Positions 1 through 7,101 of a stretch of 32,866 nt of DNA are shown here, in pieces. Position numbers and translations under genes: made by a program. How positions within the stretch are numbered: the first letter of the stretch is position 1; every line of letters starts with the position of its first letter. Source of the stretch: an uncultured Desulfobulbaceae bacterium (GTDB lineage Bacteria > Desulfobacterota > Desulfobulbia > Desulfobulbales > Desulfocapsaceae). The stretch spans positions 1-32,866 of the forward strand of contig CAISPV010000026.1 of assembly GCA_903887485.1 (NCBI GenBank), given 5' to 3'. The notes beneath the pieces are model-generated. The model was given only the letters and a program-made list of their open reading frames with translations, made no database searches and was not told the DNA's origin.

Positions 1-1
1 C

Positions 2-118
2 AGCACGGCAGTTTATGCCCGCATGACCCTTGATCCCGTTCGGGAAGCCATGGAAAAGGCAGTTGCCTTGATGAAGACACCAGTGGAAAAGAAGGTTGTG
101 AATATCAAAAAGGGATAG
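2..118 (+). CDS. Tyrosine recombinase/integrase, C-terminal end (partial)
   Basis: Only the last 38 residues and the stop codon lie in the window; the gene begins upstream. The translation contains STAVYARMTLDPVREAM, the usual shape of the C-terminal end of phage-type tyrosine integrases, in which the Tyr is the nucleophile that attacks DNA and the following helix packs against the catalytic domain. The tail ends with a lysine-rich stretch. The family carries out site-specific integration and excision of phages, satellites and islands. Its position ahead of a toxin-antitoxin pair, an AlpA-like gene and a primase-helicase module fits an integrated element. The other catalytic residues (R, H, R) are off-window, so activity cannot be judged. 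Confidence 0.75.
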   Translation, partial: STAVYARMTLDPVREAMEKAVALMKTPVEKKVVNIKKG

Positions 119-127
119 ACTTCACCC

Positions 128-155
128 TTGAATCTATACATGAAAAAGGTATAAT
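128..155 (+). promoter_or_regulatory. Promoter of the toxin-antitoxin operon
   Basis: TTGAAT (128-133) and TATAAT (150-155) are separated by 16 bases, close to the sigma-70 consensus. The expected transcription start, 6-8 bases past the -10 box, falls on or next to the toxin ATG at 162. No Shine-Dalgarno sequence lies between the two, so the toxin mRNA may be leaderless. Confidence 0.55.
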
Positions 156-161
156 AAGCTC

Positions 162-437
162 ATGCAATGGAACGTGTCACTGAAAGGGCAAGCAGAGAAA
201 CAGGCGTTGAAACTGCCCAGCAAGGTGCTTGATGCGCTCATGGCCCTTATGGTGGATATACGCAATCAAGGCCCTGTTCGTGGCAACTGGCTAAATTATT
301 CCAAGCTGACAGGGAACCGCCACCACTGCCACCTGAAAAGAGGAAAGCCCTCTTACGTTGCCGTGTGGACTGAGGACAAGAAGACTATTACCGTGGAGAT
401 TATTTATGCAGGCACTCACGAAAAAGCCCCGTACTGA
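162..437 (+). CDS. HigB/RelE-like toxin of a type II toxin-antitoxin system
   Basis: This 91-residue protein has the composition and ending of the RelE/ParE superfamily group annotated as cytotoxic translational repressors. The C-terminal half, with HCHLKRGKPSYVAVW and a terminal YAGTHEKAPY, is the recognisable part. Known relatives are ribosome-dependent mRNA interferases neutralised by an adjacent helix-turn-helix antitoxin. The antitoxin here starts inside the toxin gene (32-base overlap), giving the toxin-first order of higBA systems and suggesting translational coupling. The start at 162 is the first ATG after a good promoter and has no ribosome binding site. Family membership is inferred from pattern and context; the substrate is unknown. 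Confidence 0.75.
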   Translation: MQWNVSLKGQAEKQALKLPSKVLDALMALMVDIRNQGPVRGNWLNYSKLTGNRHHCHLKRGKPSYVAVWTEDKKTITVEIIYAGTHEKAPY

Positions 438-771
438 TAACGGGCTGGTTACGCTTCATTTCAAGGTGCGGCCAGAGAATGCAGAGCGTATCAAGCGATA
501 TGTGGCCAAGATTGAACCGGAACAGAATGACGAAACAGTCATTACCCTGGAAGACTTTTTCAACAAACACTTTCCGGGCCAGACTGAAGGGGCGGTCTAT
601 CTCCGCGGCATTCGTACCAGGGAAAACTTGAGCCAGACCAGACTTGCAGAATTGACCGGCATTCCACAACGGCATATTTCTGAAATGGAGAATGGCAAGC
701 GGCCTATCGGCAAGGAGCGGGCAAAGCTGCTGGCTGAAGCATTGAATGCAGACTACCGGGCGTTTCTGTAA
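406..771 (+). CDS. XRE-family antitoxin
   Basis: This 121-residue protein has a C-terminal helix-turn-helix of XRE/Cro type, roughly residues 65-115. Visible pieces are LSQTRLAELTGIP, the recognition-helix segment HISEMENGKRPIGKE and the closing LAEALNADYRAFL. The ATG at 406 was chosen over the earlier in-frame codon at 358 because the N-terminal extension would be antisense-like, Arg/Leu-rich sequence read inside the toxin gene. Antitoxins of this group bind and neutralise the toxin and repress their shared promoter, presumably the one at 128-155. A second, broken copy of the same domain follows directly. Confidence 0.78.
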   Translation: MQALTKKPRTDNGLVTLHFKVRPENAERIKRYVAKIEPEQNDETVITLEDFFNKHFPGQTEGAVYLRGIRTRENLSQTRLAELTGIPQRHISEMENGKRPIGKERAKLLAEALNADYRAFL

Positions 772-803
772 TCTCTTTTCAAGTTGGACAGGAGACAGGG
801 GCC

Positions 804-1090
804 ATGAAGCGAGATATTGGGCGGGAGTTGCTTGATGGTATGAGGCAATCAAGGCGGGTGAGGGTATTCCAGCCGTTATACTGAACCCTGAGCTGGAGAC
901 AAACCCAGGCGGCGTGTACCTCCGAGGCATTCGTTACCGTGAAGGTCTTACGCAAGATCAGCTTGCGGCACATACCGGCATTCACCGGCGGCACCTGTCC
1001 GAAATGGAAAACGGCAAGCGGCCCATTGGCAAGGAAAACGCCAAGAAGCTGGCCAAGGTACTGAACGCTGACTATCGGTTGTTTCTGTAA
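804..1090 (+). pseudogene. Frameshifted second XRE antitoxin
   Basis: An ATG at 804, preceded by GGAGACAGGGGCC, opens a reading frame starting MKRDIGRELLDGM that runs into a stop after 26 codons. From about 841 the next frame continues as EAIKAGEGIPAVILNPELE and then GVYLRGIRYREGLTQDQLAAH and HLSEMENGKRPIGKE up to the stop at 1088-1090. This second part closely matches the C-terminal HTH of the antitoxin just upstream. Adding one base near 840 would fuse the two frames into a normal antitoxin of about 95 residues. The gene is therefore a diverged duplicate of the antitoxin inactivated by one deletion, unless the sequence contains an error or the frameshift is programmed. Confidence 0.7.
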
Positions 1091-1260
1091 TCTCTAATTT
1101 GGAGACAGATAGAGCCCGACAATCTTGGTGTCATTTTTTAGAAAAATCCTGAAGTGGGCGCTGTTTATTTTTTGCATTAACAGCCTGACTTTACGAGGTC
1201 TTTGTCGTGCCCTGGTGAGCAGTATCTCTAAGGTGCTACACAATATGTCGAGATACACAC

Positions 1261-1289
1261 TTGACTTGCTTCACCCTTGGTTATATAAT
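1261..1289 (+). promoter_or_regulatory. Near-consensus sigma-70 promoter of the leader region
   Basis: TTGACT (1261-1266) and TATAAT (1284-1289) are exactly 17 bases apart, the strongest promoter pattern I can see in the element. It points toward the excisionase-primase operon. Transcription from it would start near 1296 and meet the intrinsic terminator ending at about 1517, before alpA, so a transcript of about 220 nt is expected unless termination is overcome. Confidence 0.65.
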
Positions 1290-1295
1290 TATTTG

Positions 1296-1517
1296 CATAC
1301 GAAGAAGCGGTCAACCATGCCACCTTGGAAAGAAGGTACGGATAATGGTTCGATTTTTGGGTAATGTTTTATTGAATAATTATTTCACAAAAGTTTTTTA
1401 AATTAGTTCAACATCGGTAAACCAACCACCTGCCATCGTTTCAGAATGGCAGGTACGGTCATGGCCCGACAACGGAAAAGCAGAACACTTGCTATCCATT
1501 GTCGGGCCTTTTTTTTT
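1296..1517 (+). ncRNA. Candidate structured leader or small RNA upstream of the replication operon
   Basis: The span between the promoter at 1261-1289 and the terminator at 1463-1517 holds no convincing gene. A 15-codon ORF (1320-1364, start at the ATG in ccATGCC, ending TAA) is present without a clear ribosome binding site. A perfect 9-bp hairpin occupies 1428-1454 (ACCTGCCAT / ATGGCAGGT, 9-base loop), followed by the terminator stem. The terminator arm GCCCGACAA also occurs at 1114-1122, and CCCGACAA again at 1888-1895. The arrangement recalls the P4 immunity region, where a short processed RNA causes early termination ahead of the replication operon. Existence of a stable RNA is inference. 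Confidence 0.45.
1463..1517 (+). terminator. Intrinsic terminator upstream of alpA
   Basis: GGCCCGACAA (1463-1472) and TTGTCGGGCC (1499-1508) form a perfect 10-bp stem with a 26-base loop, followed directly by nine T residues (1509-1517). It would stop transcripts coming from the toxin-antitoxin operon and from the promoter at 1261 before they reach the AlpA-primase operon. Confidence 0.75.
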
Positions 1518-1581
1518 GTTTTTTTTCTGCCTTATGAAATAACTCGTGAGGCCAGGTAACTAATCAACAAAAGGAGCTATT

Positions 1582-1800
1582 ATGAATCAAAGTAAGACAC
1601 CAACACTACACGGGGCCTCTGTTCAGGCGTTAGTGATAGATGATCTTCAAGCGGCAGAGCTGATTGGGATGAGCGTTTTCACATTGAGAAAATGGCGCAC
1701 TACTGGACATGGCCCAGCTTATATCAAGTGCGGGAAGTCTGTGAAGTATCGCCTGTCCGATCTGGAAGCTTACATTGAAAAGCAGATGGTGGCCCGGTAA
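1582..1800 (+). CDS. AlpA/excisionase-like helix-turn-helix protein
   Basis: This 72-residue protein contains a MerR-like winged-helix fold typical of AlpA and small excisionases: DDLQAAELIGMSVFTLRKW followed by GPAYIKCGKSVKYRLSDLE and a basic end. Relatives bind near att sites or the integrase promoter and switch element excision or early genes; P4 Vis and AlpA are examples. A good ribosome binding site (AAGGAGCTATT) precedes the ATG at 1582. The gene leads an operon: its stop codon overlaps the next start (TAATG). DNA-binding is a strong inference from the domain; whether it acts as an excisionase or a transcriptional activator cannot be told. Confidence 0.8.
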   Translation: MNQSKTPTLHGASVQALVIDDLQAAELIGMSVFTLRKWRTTGHGPAYIKCGKSVKYRLSDLEAYIEKQMVAR

Positions 1801-2033
1801 TGACCGCCAATGACAAAGCCCCAGTATCCGATCTGGCCGATCATATGGATAAAGAGGCTTCACAATCACAAAGTCATAATACCACACCCGACAAGCCAGT
1901 GCAACCAAGGGCTCGTCTCATCATGGTTATTGAACATGACCCCGGCCAGAAAGTTAAGGAAACCGCACTTATCCGTATTATGCGAGAAAGGGGCCACCAG
2001 ATTACTTCCGTTGAGAGGTGCGGCCATGATTGA
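1800..2033 (+). CDS. Small hypothetical protein of the replication operon
   Basis: This is a 77-residue soluble protein whose ATG shares one base with the alpA stop codon, so the two are probably translationally coupled. The first 35 residues are polar and low in complexity; the C-terminal half (RARLIMVIEHDPGQKVKETALIRIMRERG) is predicted to be helical. I recognise no domain. A competing longer frame at 1810-2208 overlaps it, but its sequence lacks a plausible start and crosses the repeat cluster. The second half of the ORF also contains one copy of the CCCGACAA word found in the upstream leader (1888-1895). Confidence 0.5.
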   Translation: MTANDKAPVSDLADHMDKEASQSQSHNTTPDKPVQPRARLIMVIEHDPGQKVKETALIRIMRERGHQITSVERCGHD

Positions 2034-2044
2034 CCTGAAAAGCC

Positions 2045-2173
2045 TTGTAATATCTGCATGTGAAATTGCCGTTACAAAATTACAAATCAAGAAAAACGAT
2101 TGTAACATGTTGATATATAACGTCTTTGCTTGTAATAAATTTGTAATTTCTGCCCATTACAAGTCGATTACAA
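2045..2173. repeat. Iteron cluster 1 (TTGTAA/TTACAA), candidate origin
   Basis: Eight perfect copies of TTGTAA or its complement occur in 129 bases: forward at 2045, 2100, 2130 and 2141, reverse at 2072, 2080, 2157 and 2168. Several extend to ATTACAAA/TTTGTAAT. The stretch is AT-rich, non-coding and lies directly upstream of the primase gene. A matching cluster follows the helicase gene. Such repeats are typical binding sites for an initiator or for a helicase-primase, so this is a candidate replication origin, or an operator for the operon. The binding protein is not identified. Confidence 0.6.
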
Positions 2174-2197
2174 AAGTACAAACAGGAGGTCAATATT

Positions 2198-2941
2198 ATG
2201 TCTATTGATGATCTGAGAGAATGCCTTCTGAAAAGTGAATTCGCTACGAATAAGACTACTGTCCACGGTGGCTTTATAAACAATCTCATTTGTCCTGAGT
2301 GCGGGAAATCAGACGCATATGCTTATGCGAATGCGCCATGGTCTATCGTTTGTAATAGGCAAAACAAGTGCGGAGCCAGAACGAAGACCGCAACATTATT
2401 TAATCTGGGCGCACAAGTTGAAACCAAATATCCAGCCACAGAAGAAGACAAGCATCGACCGGCAAAGACTTTTCTTGAACTCCGAGGCATTCCTGCTGAA
2501 AGCATAGACAAGTGCGGCTGTGAATACCACTCCAGCACAAGAAAAGGATGCGGCGGCGGCGTCATGTTTCCAGTTGGGAAGGATGACAAGGGTAACAATC
2601 TTTATAATGGACGTCTGTTTAATCCGCCTATTGGCGAAGGGAAAACGCACAATGTTGGAGCAGTTGCCGGGCACCATTGGCAGATGCCGGACATGATCTA
2701 CGATCCCGAAAAGCCGACCTATGTTACTGAGGGAATCATTGACGCCTTGTCTTTGATTGTCATGGGCTTTCAGGCGATTGCTGTTCTTGGCGCTGGCTAT
2801 GATCCTGCACGGTTTAACCTGGCAGCATTTGGGAATCTTGTCTTTGCCTTTGATAACGATAAGGCTGGCGGCAACTTTACGAAAAAATGGATGGAACACT
2901 ACCAGAGTGAGTCAAAGGAAGGAGGGTCTACCCATGACTAA
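2198..2941 (+). CDS. Zinc-ribbon TOPRIM DNA primase
   Basis: This 247-residue protein has two modules. An N-terminal zinc ribbon uses C32, C35, C52 and C58 (CPEC then CNRQNKC). A C-terminal TOPRIM fold follows, with YVTEGIIDAL carrying the catalytic Glu (E178) and FAFDNDKAGG carrying the D-x-D pair (D219, D221). TOPRIM primases of phages and satellites make short RNA primers for element replication. In P4 alpha, primase and helicase share one polypeptide; here they are two genes, and the helicase ATG lies inside the primase end (8-base overlap). An AGGAGG ribosome binding site precedes the ATG at 2198. It follows iteron cluster 1 directly, which supports a role in autonomous replication. Confidence 0.82.
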   Translation: MSIDDLRECLLKSEFATNKTTVHGGFINNLICPECGKSDAYAYANAPWSIVCNRQNKCGARTKTATLFNLGAQVETKYPATEEDKHRPAKTFLELRGIPAESIDKCGCEYHSSTRKGCGGGVMFPVGKDDKGNNLYNGRLFNPPIGEGKTHNVGAVAGHHWQMPDMIYDPEKPTYVTEGIIDALSLIVMGFQAIAVLGAGYDPARFNLAAFGNLVFAFDNDKAGGNFTKKWMEHYQSESKEGGSTHD

Positions 2942-4775
2942 GATTTCAGCTATCATGCCGCTTGATGGCGACTGGAACGATCTTCTTCTGCGTTCAGCCA
3001 GTTCTGAAAAGGCGGCTGAGCAATTTAACAAAAATCTTGAACGCTATCGTCTTCAGGCACGGTTGGCGCTGGCAGAAACCGCACAAATTTATGCCTCAAT
3101 TTATGTTGCTGGAAACAGCGGCTTTGCTCCTGGGCTGTTTTCCTTTCAAGGTCAATATTTCTGGAGCTGGGTTAAAAAATCATCGGATGAAGAAACGCCA
3201 CCTGAGATTTTTATCGAGCGAGCAAGCAATTTTACGATATCGGTTGAGCACTATCAGCGATCAGATGCAGATGAAGAGTTACCGGTATTTTTGTATCGGC
3301 TGAAGGTCATGCCCAAGCAAGGAAAGCCGGTTTATATCACGGCCAGTGGCAACGATCTTAAATCAGCTGACGGTCTTACCGGTCTATTTCTGCGTCATGG
3401 AAAAACGCATTGGTGCGGCAAGCAGGATGCGGCAAAGGCCTTTGCTGAGATGATTGTCGAGAGCAAGGCCCCTGTAGTCAGACAAGCAGAGTTCACCGGC
3501 TATGACCACAAAACCGGTTTTTATATCCTGAAAGATTTTGCCATTGATAAAAAAGGTGGGAAGGTAGCACCTGATAAAAACGGTTTTTATTCTGTTGGTC
3601 ATGGTGAATATTTACGGCCAGCACTGATTGAAACGATAAACCCCGGAACTGGCGACTTCCCTAAGCTGTACAGGTTATTACTTACGGCATGGGGGGATAA
3701 TGCGGCGGTGGCAGTGGCGTTTCTGACCGCCTCCCTGTTTGTTAATCAGGTTAAAAAGACCACTAAGTTTTTCCCTTTTTTAAGCATGTGGGGAGACACG
3801 CAAGTTGGAAAATCCCGGTTGACGATAATCTTGAACGCCATGCAGTGCTTGGATGAAGAAGGGCTTCCCATGAGTGGAGCCAATACCAAAAAAGGCGAAC
3901 TGCGAACTCTGGCACAAGTATCTGGGCACATGAAGGCACTTATTGAGGGCAACAACAAGGACAAGGCCAAGTTTGATTTTGAATCAATCCTTCCTCTATA
4001 TAATTATGGGAATGCGCTTCAAACCAGAGCGCAGACAACCAACGATAACAGAATTAACAAACTCCCTTTTCATGCGACATTGGCCTTTGTTCAGAACCGG
4101 GAACCATTCACCAGCAGGGCGGCAAAGGAGCGGGTTATCAGCCTGGAATTTTTACTTGCCGGCTTGAGTGAATCAACCAAGGCGGCCTTTGATGCACTGG
4201 TAGCAATTTCCATGCGGGAGCTGGCTGGATTTTATCCGGCTGTAATGGCTGGCCGGTCTTTTTTTGGAACCAACTGGAAAGACTTTTTTGAGAGATCAAA
4301 AGATGACCTGAAAGGAGATATCCCAGATAACCGCATCAATGAGAATCATGCTTTGATCCTGGCATTTCATCGGTTGCTCTGCCAGCATTTTAAGATTGAG
4401 CATGACTTGTTGCCCTTTGTTGCCAGCATCGGCAAGGCAAAGATGAAATCAGCACAGAAGCGACTGGAAACAGTTGCCGACCATTTTTTCAACATACTTC
4501 AAAATCTGCCGGATGAGATTACGGGGGCTGACGGTTCTGACAATACTACCAAGAATAGCTTCTGGGAGATCAAAGGAAAACAACTTTTTATCAATCGCGT
4601 CATGGCTGAGAAGACTATCAGAGAGGCAGGCTTCTCGCTTGATTACCCTGAGAAGTTGGGGAATTCTTTGCAAGAACATCCTGCGTTTGTCGAAAGTAAG
4701 ACGCATAGATTCCCTGGATTAAAAGACAAGCCGGTTAGCGGTATGATCTTTAATTTTGACCGGTTGTTTGAATAG
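2934..4775 (+). CDS. P-loop replicative helicase (P4-alpha/DUF927-like)
   Basis: The protein has 613 residues from the ATG at 2934, chosen because GGAAGGAGGG lies just upstream and because the in-frame sequence before it is antisense to nothing recognisable and overlaps the primase. The N-terminal 270 residues lack a clear domain. A Walker A motif, GDTQVGKS, sits at residues 287-294, with LIEGNN about 90 residues later as a probable Walker B region and FVQNREPFTSRAAKERVISL as a sensor or arginine-finger region. This is the layout of hexameric replication helicases found downstream of TOPRIM primases in satellites and islands. It is coupled to the primase and followed by the second iteron cluster. 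The exact superfamily (SF3 or DUF927-like) is uncertain. Confidence 0.75.
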   Translation: MTKISAIMPLDGDWNDLLLRSASSEKAAEQFNKNLERYRLQARLALAETAQIYASIYVAGNSGFAPGLFSFQGQYFWSWVKKSSDEETPPEIFIERASNFTISVEHYQRSDADEELPVFLYRLKVMPKQGKPVYITASGNDLKSADGLTGLFLRHGKTHWCGKQDAAKAFAEMIVESKAPVVRQAEFTGYDHKTGFYILKDFAIDKKGGKVAPDKNGFYSVGHGEYLRPALIETINPGTGDFPKLYRLLLTAWGDNAAVAVAFLTASLFVNQVKKTTKFFPFLSMWGDTQVGKSRLTIILNAMQCLDEEGLPMSGANTKKGELRTLAQVSGHMKALIEGNNKDKAKFDFESILPLYNYGNALQTRAQTTNDNRINKLPFHATLAFVQNREPFTSRAAKERVISLEFLLAGLSESTKAAFDALVAISMRELAGFYPAVMAGRSFFGTNWKDFFERSKDDLKGDIPDNRINENHALILAFHRLLCQHFKIEHDLLPFVASIGKAKMKSAQKRLETVADHFFNILQNLPDEITGADGSDNTTKNSFWEIKGKQLFINRVMAEKTIREAGFSLDYPEKLGNSLQEHPAFVESKTHRFPGLKDKPVSGMIFNFDRLFE

Positions 4776-4781
4776 TTGCTG

Positions 4782-4889
4782 TTACAAATATTACAACTCG
4801 TTACAGCTTTTATTACAAAATAATTATTATAATATTATATAGTTATATTACATTTATATGGGTTGTAACTTTGTAATCGTCTTTTGTAA
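4782..4889. repeat. Iteron cluster 2 (TTGTAA/TTACAA), candidate second cis-replication site
   Basis: Six perfect copies are present: reverse at 4782, 4791 and 4813, forward at 4863, 4871 and 4884, plus near-matches at 4801 and 4848. The two groups face each other across a 45-bp core made almost wholly of A and T (about 4819-4860), giving the cluster dyad symmetry. The last copy abuts the GGAG ribosome binding site of the next gene, so bound protein could also affect its expression. In P4 a similar paired arrangement (ori and crr) is needed for replication; that comparison is by analogy only. Confidence 0.6.
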
Positions 4890-4897
4890 GGAGCCCT

Positions 4898-5560
4898 ATG
4901 AATTTTATTGAAGCAGCAAAAAGAGCCCGTGGCGGATCAGGTATCATTCCAGTCTTTGAAGAACTGGTTTTACCCCGAACAGGAATGGGCCCGGCACCCG
5001 AACCCCAAAAAGGGGGCGGCGATTCACCACTCCCTTTATCTAAAGAAAGTATCGTTTCCTGCTTTACCTGTCACCATTACGACGGGAAAGGCCCCGCATG
5101 GCCCGGTATGTGTCGATACTTTGAAACAATCGGCGAGCAGGCCAAGGAGATTGATTTTAACATTGTTGACCCTGTGCACGGTTGCAAGTGTCACCAGGTG
5201 AATCCTCTTTATCTTGTGGCGGAAAGTAAGCGCATTAAACTTCATGGTGATGACCCCGGCTGGATATCGCTTGACCCTTTACGTCAATCTGTAAAGAGAG
5301 AGACCACCAGAAAGAAGCCTTCACCCGTTGCCCTGGAGTGGCTGAAGGATCACCTGCAAGCGTTACGGCGTAACGGCTGGACTGGCCGGGAACTGTACCG
5401 GCGGAATAAATCGAGAGGTATCTGCTGGTGTGTGTTATGGGATGCACCCTTTCTGAAGGTCTATCTCCACGACAACGGAGTCATTGAGCTTGAAACAGTA
5501 ATTGCTGGCAGAGATATAATCCAGACCGCAAGGCCAATGCACAGGCGCGAACAATTTTAG
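4898..5560 (+). CDS. Cys-rich hypothetical protein
   Basis: This 220-residue protein starts at an ATG with TAAGGAG upstream. It carries a cysteine cluster, CFTCHHYDG, then MCRYF and GCKCH, between about residues 55 and 118, probably binding a metal. The stretch between residues 25 and 50 is rich in Pro and Gly and likely disordered. The C-terminal part (VALEWLKDHLQALRRNGWTGRELYRRNK) is basic and helical and could contact nucleic acid. No known family is recognised. It is the first gene after the replication module, in the same direction and with 14 bases to the next gene, so it is probably co-transcribed. Confidence 0.6.
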   Translation: MNFIEAAKRARGGSGIIPVFEELVLPRTGMGPAPEPQKGGGDSPLPLSKESIVSCFTCHHYDGKGPAWPGMCRYFETIGEQAKEIDFNIVDPVHGCKCHQVNPLYLVAESKRIKLHGDDPGWISLDPLRQSVKRETTRKKPSPVALEWLKDHLQALRRNGWTGRELYRRNKSRGICWCVLWDAPFLKVYLHDNGVIELETVIAGRDIIQTARPMHRREQF

Positions 5561-5573
5561 GAGATCAAACGAT

Positions 5574-6095
5574 ATGAAGACCACTATGAACCGAGTACCT
5601 TTTGGCAACGAGACGAAGCTTTATATCATGGCGGGCAGTTGCCCCGGATGTGGAGCCGGGCGGAATCAGTATCATGCATATGGATGCCCACTTGAGCCTT
5701 GCCCACAATGCGGCGGGCGGCTGAACCATTGCTTTTGTATGGTATTGTCGATTGCAGATGAATTTAAGTTGACCAGGAAGCTTTCACAAACATTAACCAG
5801 GGATCAGGTTTTGAAGATGGCCGACACTTCAAAAGCCCTTGACCGCACTTATGAAGAGAAGGCGGGCTTCTCCTGGATATGTGATAACGCTTCACCTGAA
5901 TTGAAAAAAGAAATGGAGCGGCAAGCCTTAGAGATCATCGGCGGCACCAGACATGGAGATCTTATCCGCGTACCACTCGACAAGGCTGCAGAGTGCCTGG
6001 GCCTGAGTATTGAGGATGCGGCCCCGATCATGAATGAGCTTGAAAGCGAATGTCTTTATCCTGGATGGGATGAACGAACCGGGCAAGAACAATAA
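5574..6095 (+). CDS. Zinc-ribbon hypothetical protein
   Basis: This 173-residue protein has a dense N-terminal cysteine array: CPGCG, then CP, CPQCGG and CFC, within about residues 23-56, the pattern of one or two zinc ribbons. The remainder is a helical, acidic domain without recognised motifs. The start has TTAGGAGATC upstream. It lies between another Cys-rich protein and a DUF5681-like protein in one operon. Nothing in the sequence shows the role; a nucleic-acid-binding or regulatory function would be a guess. Confidence 0.6.
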   Translation: MKTTMNRVPFGNETKLYIMAGSCPGCGAGRNQYHAYGCPLEPCPQCGGRLNHCFCMVLSIADEFKLTRKLSQTLTRDQVLKMADTSKALDRTYEEKAGFSWICDNASPELKKEMERQALEIIGGTRHGDLIRVPLDKAAECLGLSIEDAAPIMNELESECLYPGWDERTGQEQ

Positions 6096-6117
6096 ATAAT
6101 TCATTAAGGTAAATATT

Positions 6118-6558
6118 ATGGCTGAAAATACAGCAGGAAAACAGCGAGGCAAGCCATTCAGGCCGGGAATATCAGGAAATCCTGCAGGCAAGCCACCAGG
6201 GGCAAAGAACAGGGCCACGGTCTTGGCGCAAGCTCTGTTTGATGGTGAAGCGGAAACTCTGACACGGAAGATCATCGAGCTTGCCAAGGCAGGCGACATG
6301 CAGGCATTGAAGGTATGCGTTGACCGGCTTTGCCCTCCCATGAAGGCCCAGGCCGCGCCGGTACAGGTGGAGATCCCTGAAACAGAGAATATAAGTGTTA
6401 TCGCTAAAGCTTTCATCAAGGCAGCAGCTGATGGACGATTGCCGCCTGATGTGGCTGCTCAACTGGTATCAGCCGTTGGCACCCTGGCCCATATAGTGGA
6501 AGTTAATGAACTCAAAGAACGGCTGGCAGCATTGGAAGCTGCGGTAGGCCGAAAATAG
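6118..6558 (+). CDS. DUF5681-like protein
   Basis: This 146-residue protein has an N-terminal KPFRPGISGNPAGKPPGAKN, matching the F-K-x-G-x-S-G-N-P-x-G-R-P-x-G signature of DUF5681, a short basic domain common in prophages and islands. A helical region follows (ALFDGEAETLTRKIIELAKAG), and a C-terminal coiled-coil segment (VNELKERLAALEAAV) suggests oligomerisation. Some annotations place DUF5681 proteins beside terminase genes, but no large terminase is visible here. The function is unknown. The next gene starts 9 bases after its stop. Confidence 0.65.
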   Translation: MAENTAGKQRGKPFRPGISGNPAGKPPGAKNRATVLAQALFDGEAETLTRKIIELAKAGDMQALKVCVDRLCPPMKAQAAPVQVEIPETENISVIAKAFIKAAADGRLPPDVAAQLVSAVGTLAHIVEVNELKERLAALEAAVGRK

Positions 6559-6567
6559 GAGAAAATT

Positions 6568-7101
6568 ATGGATATTGGAAAGAAGCTCTACCAGGAGTTG
6601 ACACCCAAACAACGGGCTATTGCATGTTATTCGGCAATGAACCGGGACGATCAGGACGAAGTCGACCGATTAATGGGGCATGCACCAAGGGACGGAAAAC
6701 ACGGACAACCCATACTGGCATTAGGTCAGGCTCTGGATGCTTACAATTGCTTTACAGCAAGGGCAATGACCAACTACCTTCTTGTATCCAGTAGGTTAGT
6801 TGCGGCGCTATCATTTTGTGAAGCATGGCTTGATGCTGGAGGCGCGATAGATAATTTAAAGTATTCCGAAAAACTTGCCATGATTCAGATATTAACGCCA
6901 TTAAGTGAACAATGGGCAGGCGTAGTAAAAGCTGTTCGGCAGGCTACATGGGAATGGTGCAAAATGAATCAAATTCCCACGGACCTTTTTTCGAGTCCGC
7001 TCTGTCCTTTGCCAATGCCAAAAGAGAAGGAGGAGCAAGGTGACAGCGAAACACTTAATACAGTACGTTCGCTGTTTGACAAAATAACGCTGGCTTGGTG
7101 A
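6568..7101 (+). CDS. Hypothetical protein, last gene of the replication operon
   Basis: This 177-residue, mostly helical soluble protein starts with MDIGKKLYQELTPKQRAIAC and ends in an acidic tail. A ribosome binding site, AGGAGAAAATT, overlaps the preceding stop region. I recognise no domain, signal peptide or metal site. It closes the rightward run that starts at alpA; the following 340 bases carry only a fragment of an antitoxin-like gene. Confidence 0.55.
   Translation: MDIGKKLYQELTPKQRAIACYSAMNRDDQDEVDRLMGHAPRDGKHGQPILALGQALDAYNCFTARAMTNYLLVSSRLVAALSFCEAWLDAGGAIDNLKYSEKLAMIQILTPLSEQWAGVVKAVRQATWEWCKMNQIPTDLFSSPLCPLPMPKEKEEQGDSETLNTVRSLFDKITLAW

Noticed and set aside
1125-1364. 79-codon plus-strand frame between antitoxin remnant and leader
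   Set aside because: It spans the strong promoter at 1261-1289, has no ribosome binding site, and its translation shows no domain.
2045-2173. Iteron cluster considered as a CRISPR array
   Set aside because: The repeat word is only 6-8 bases, occurs in both orientations and at irregular distances.
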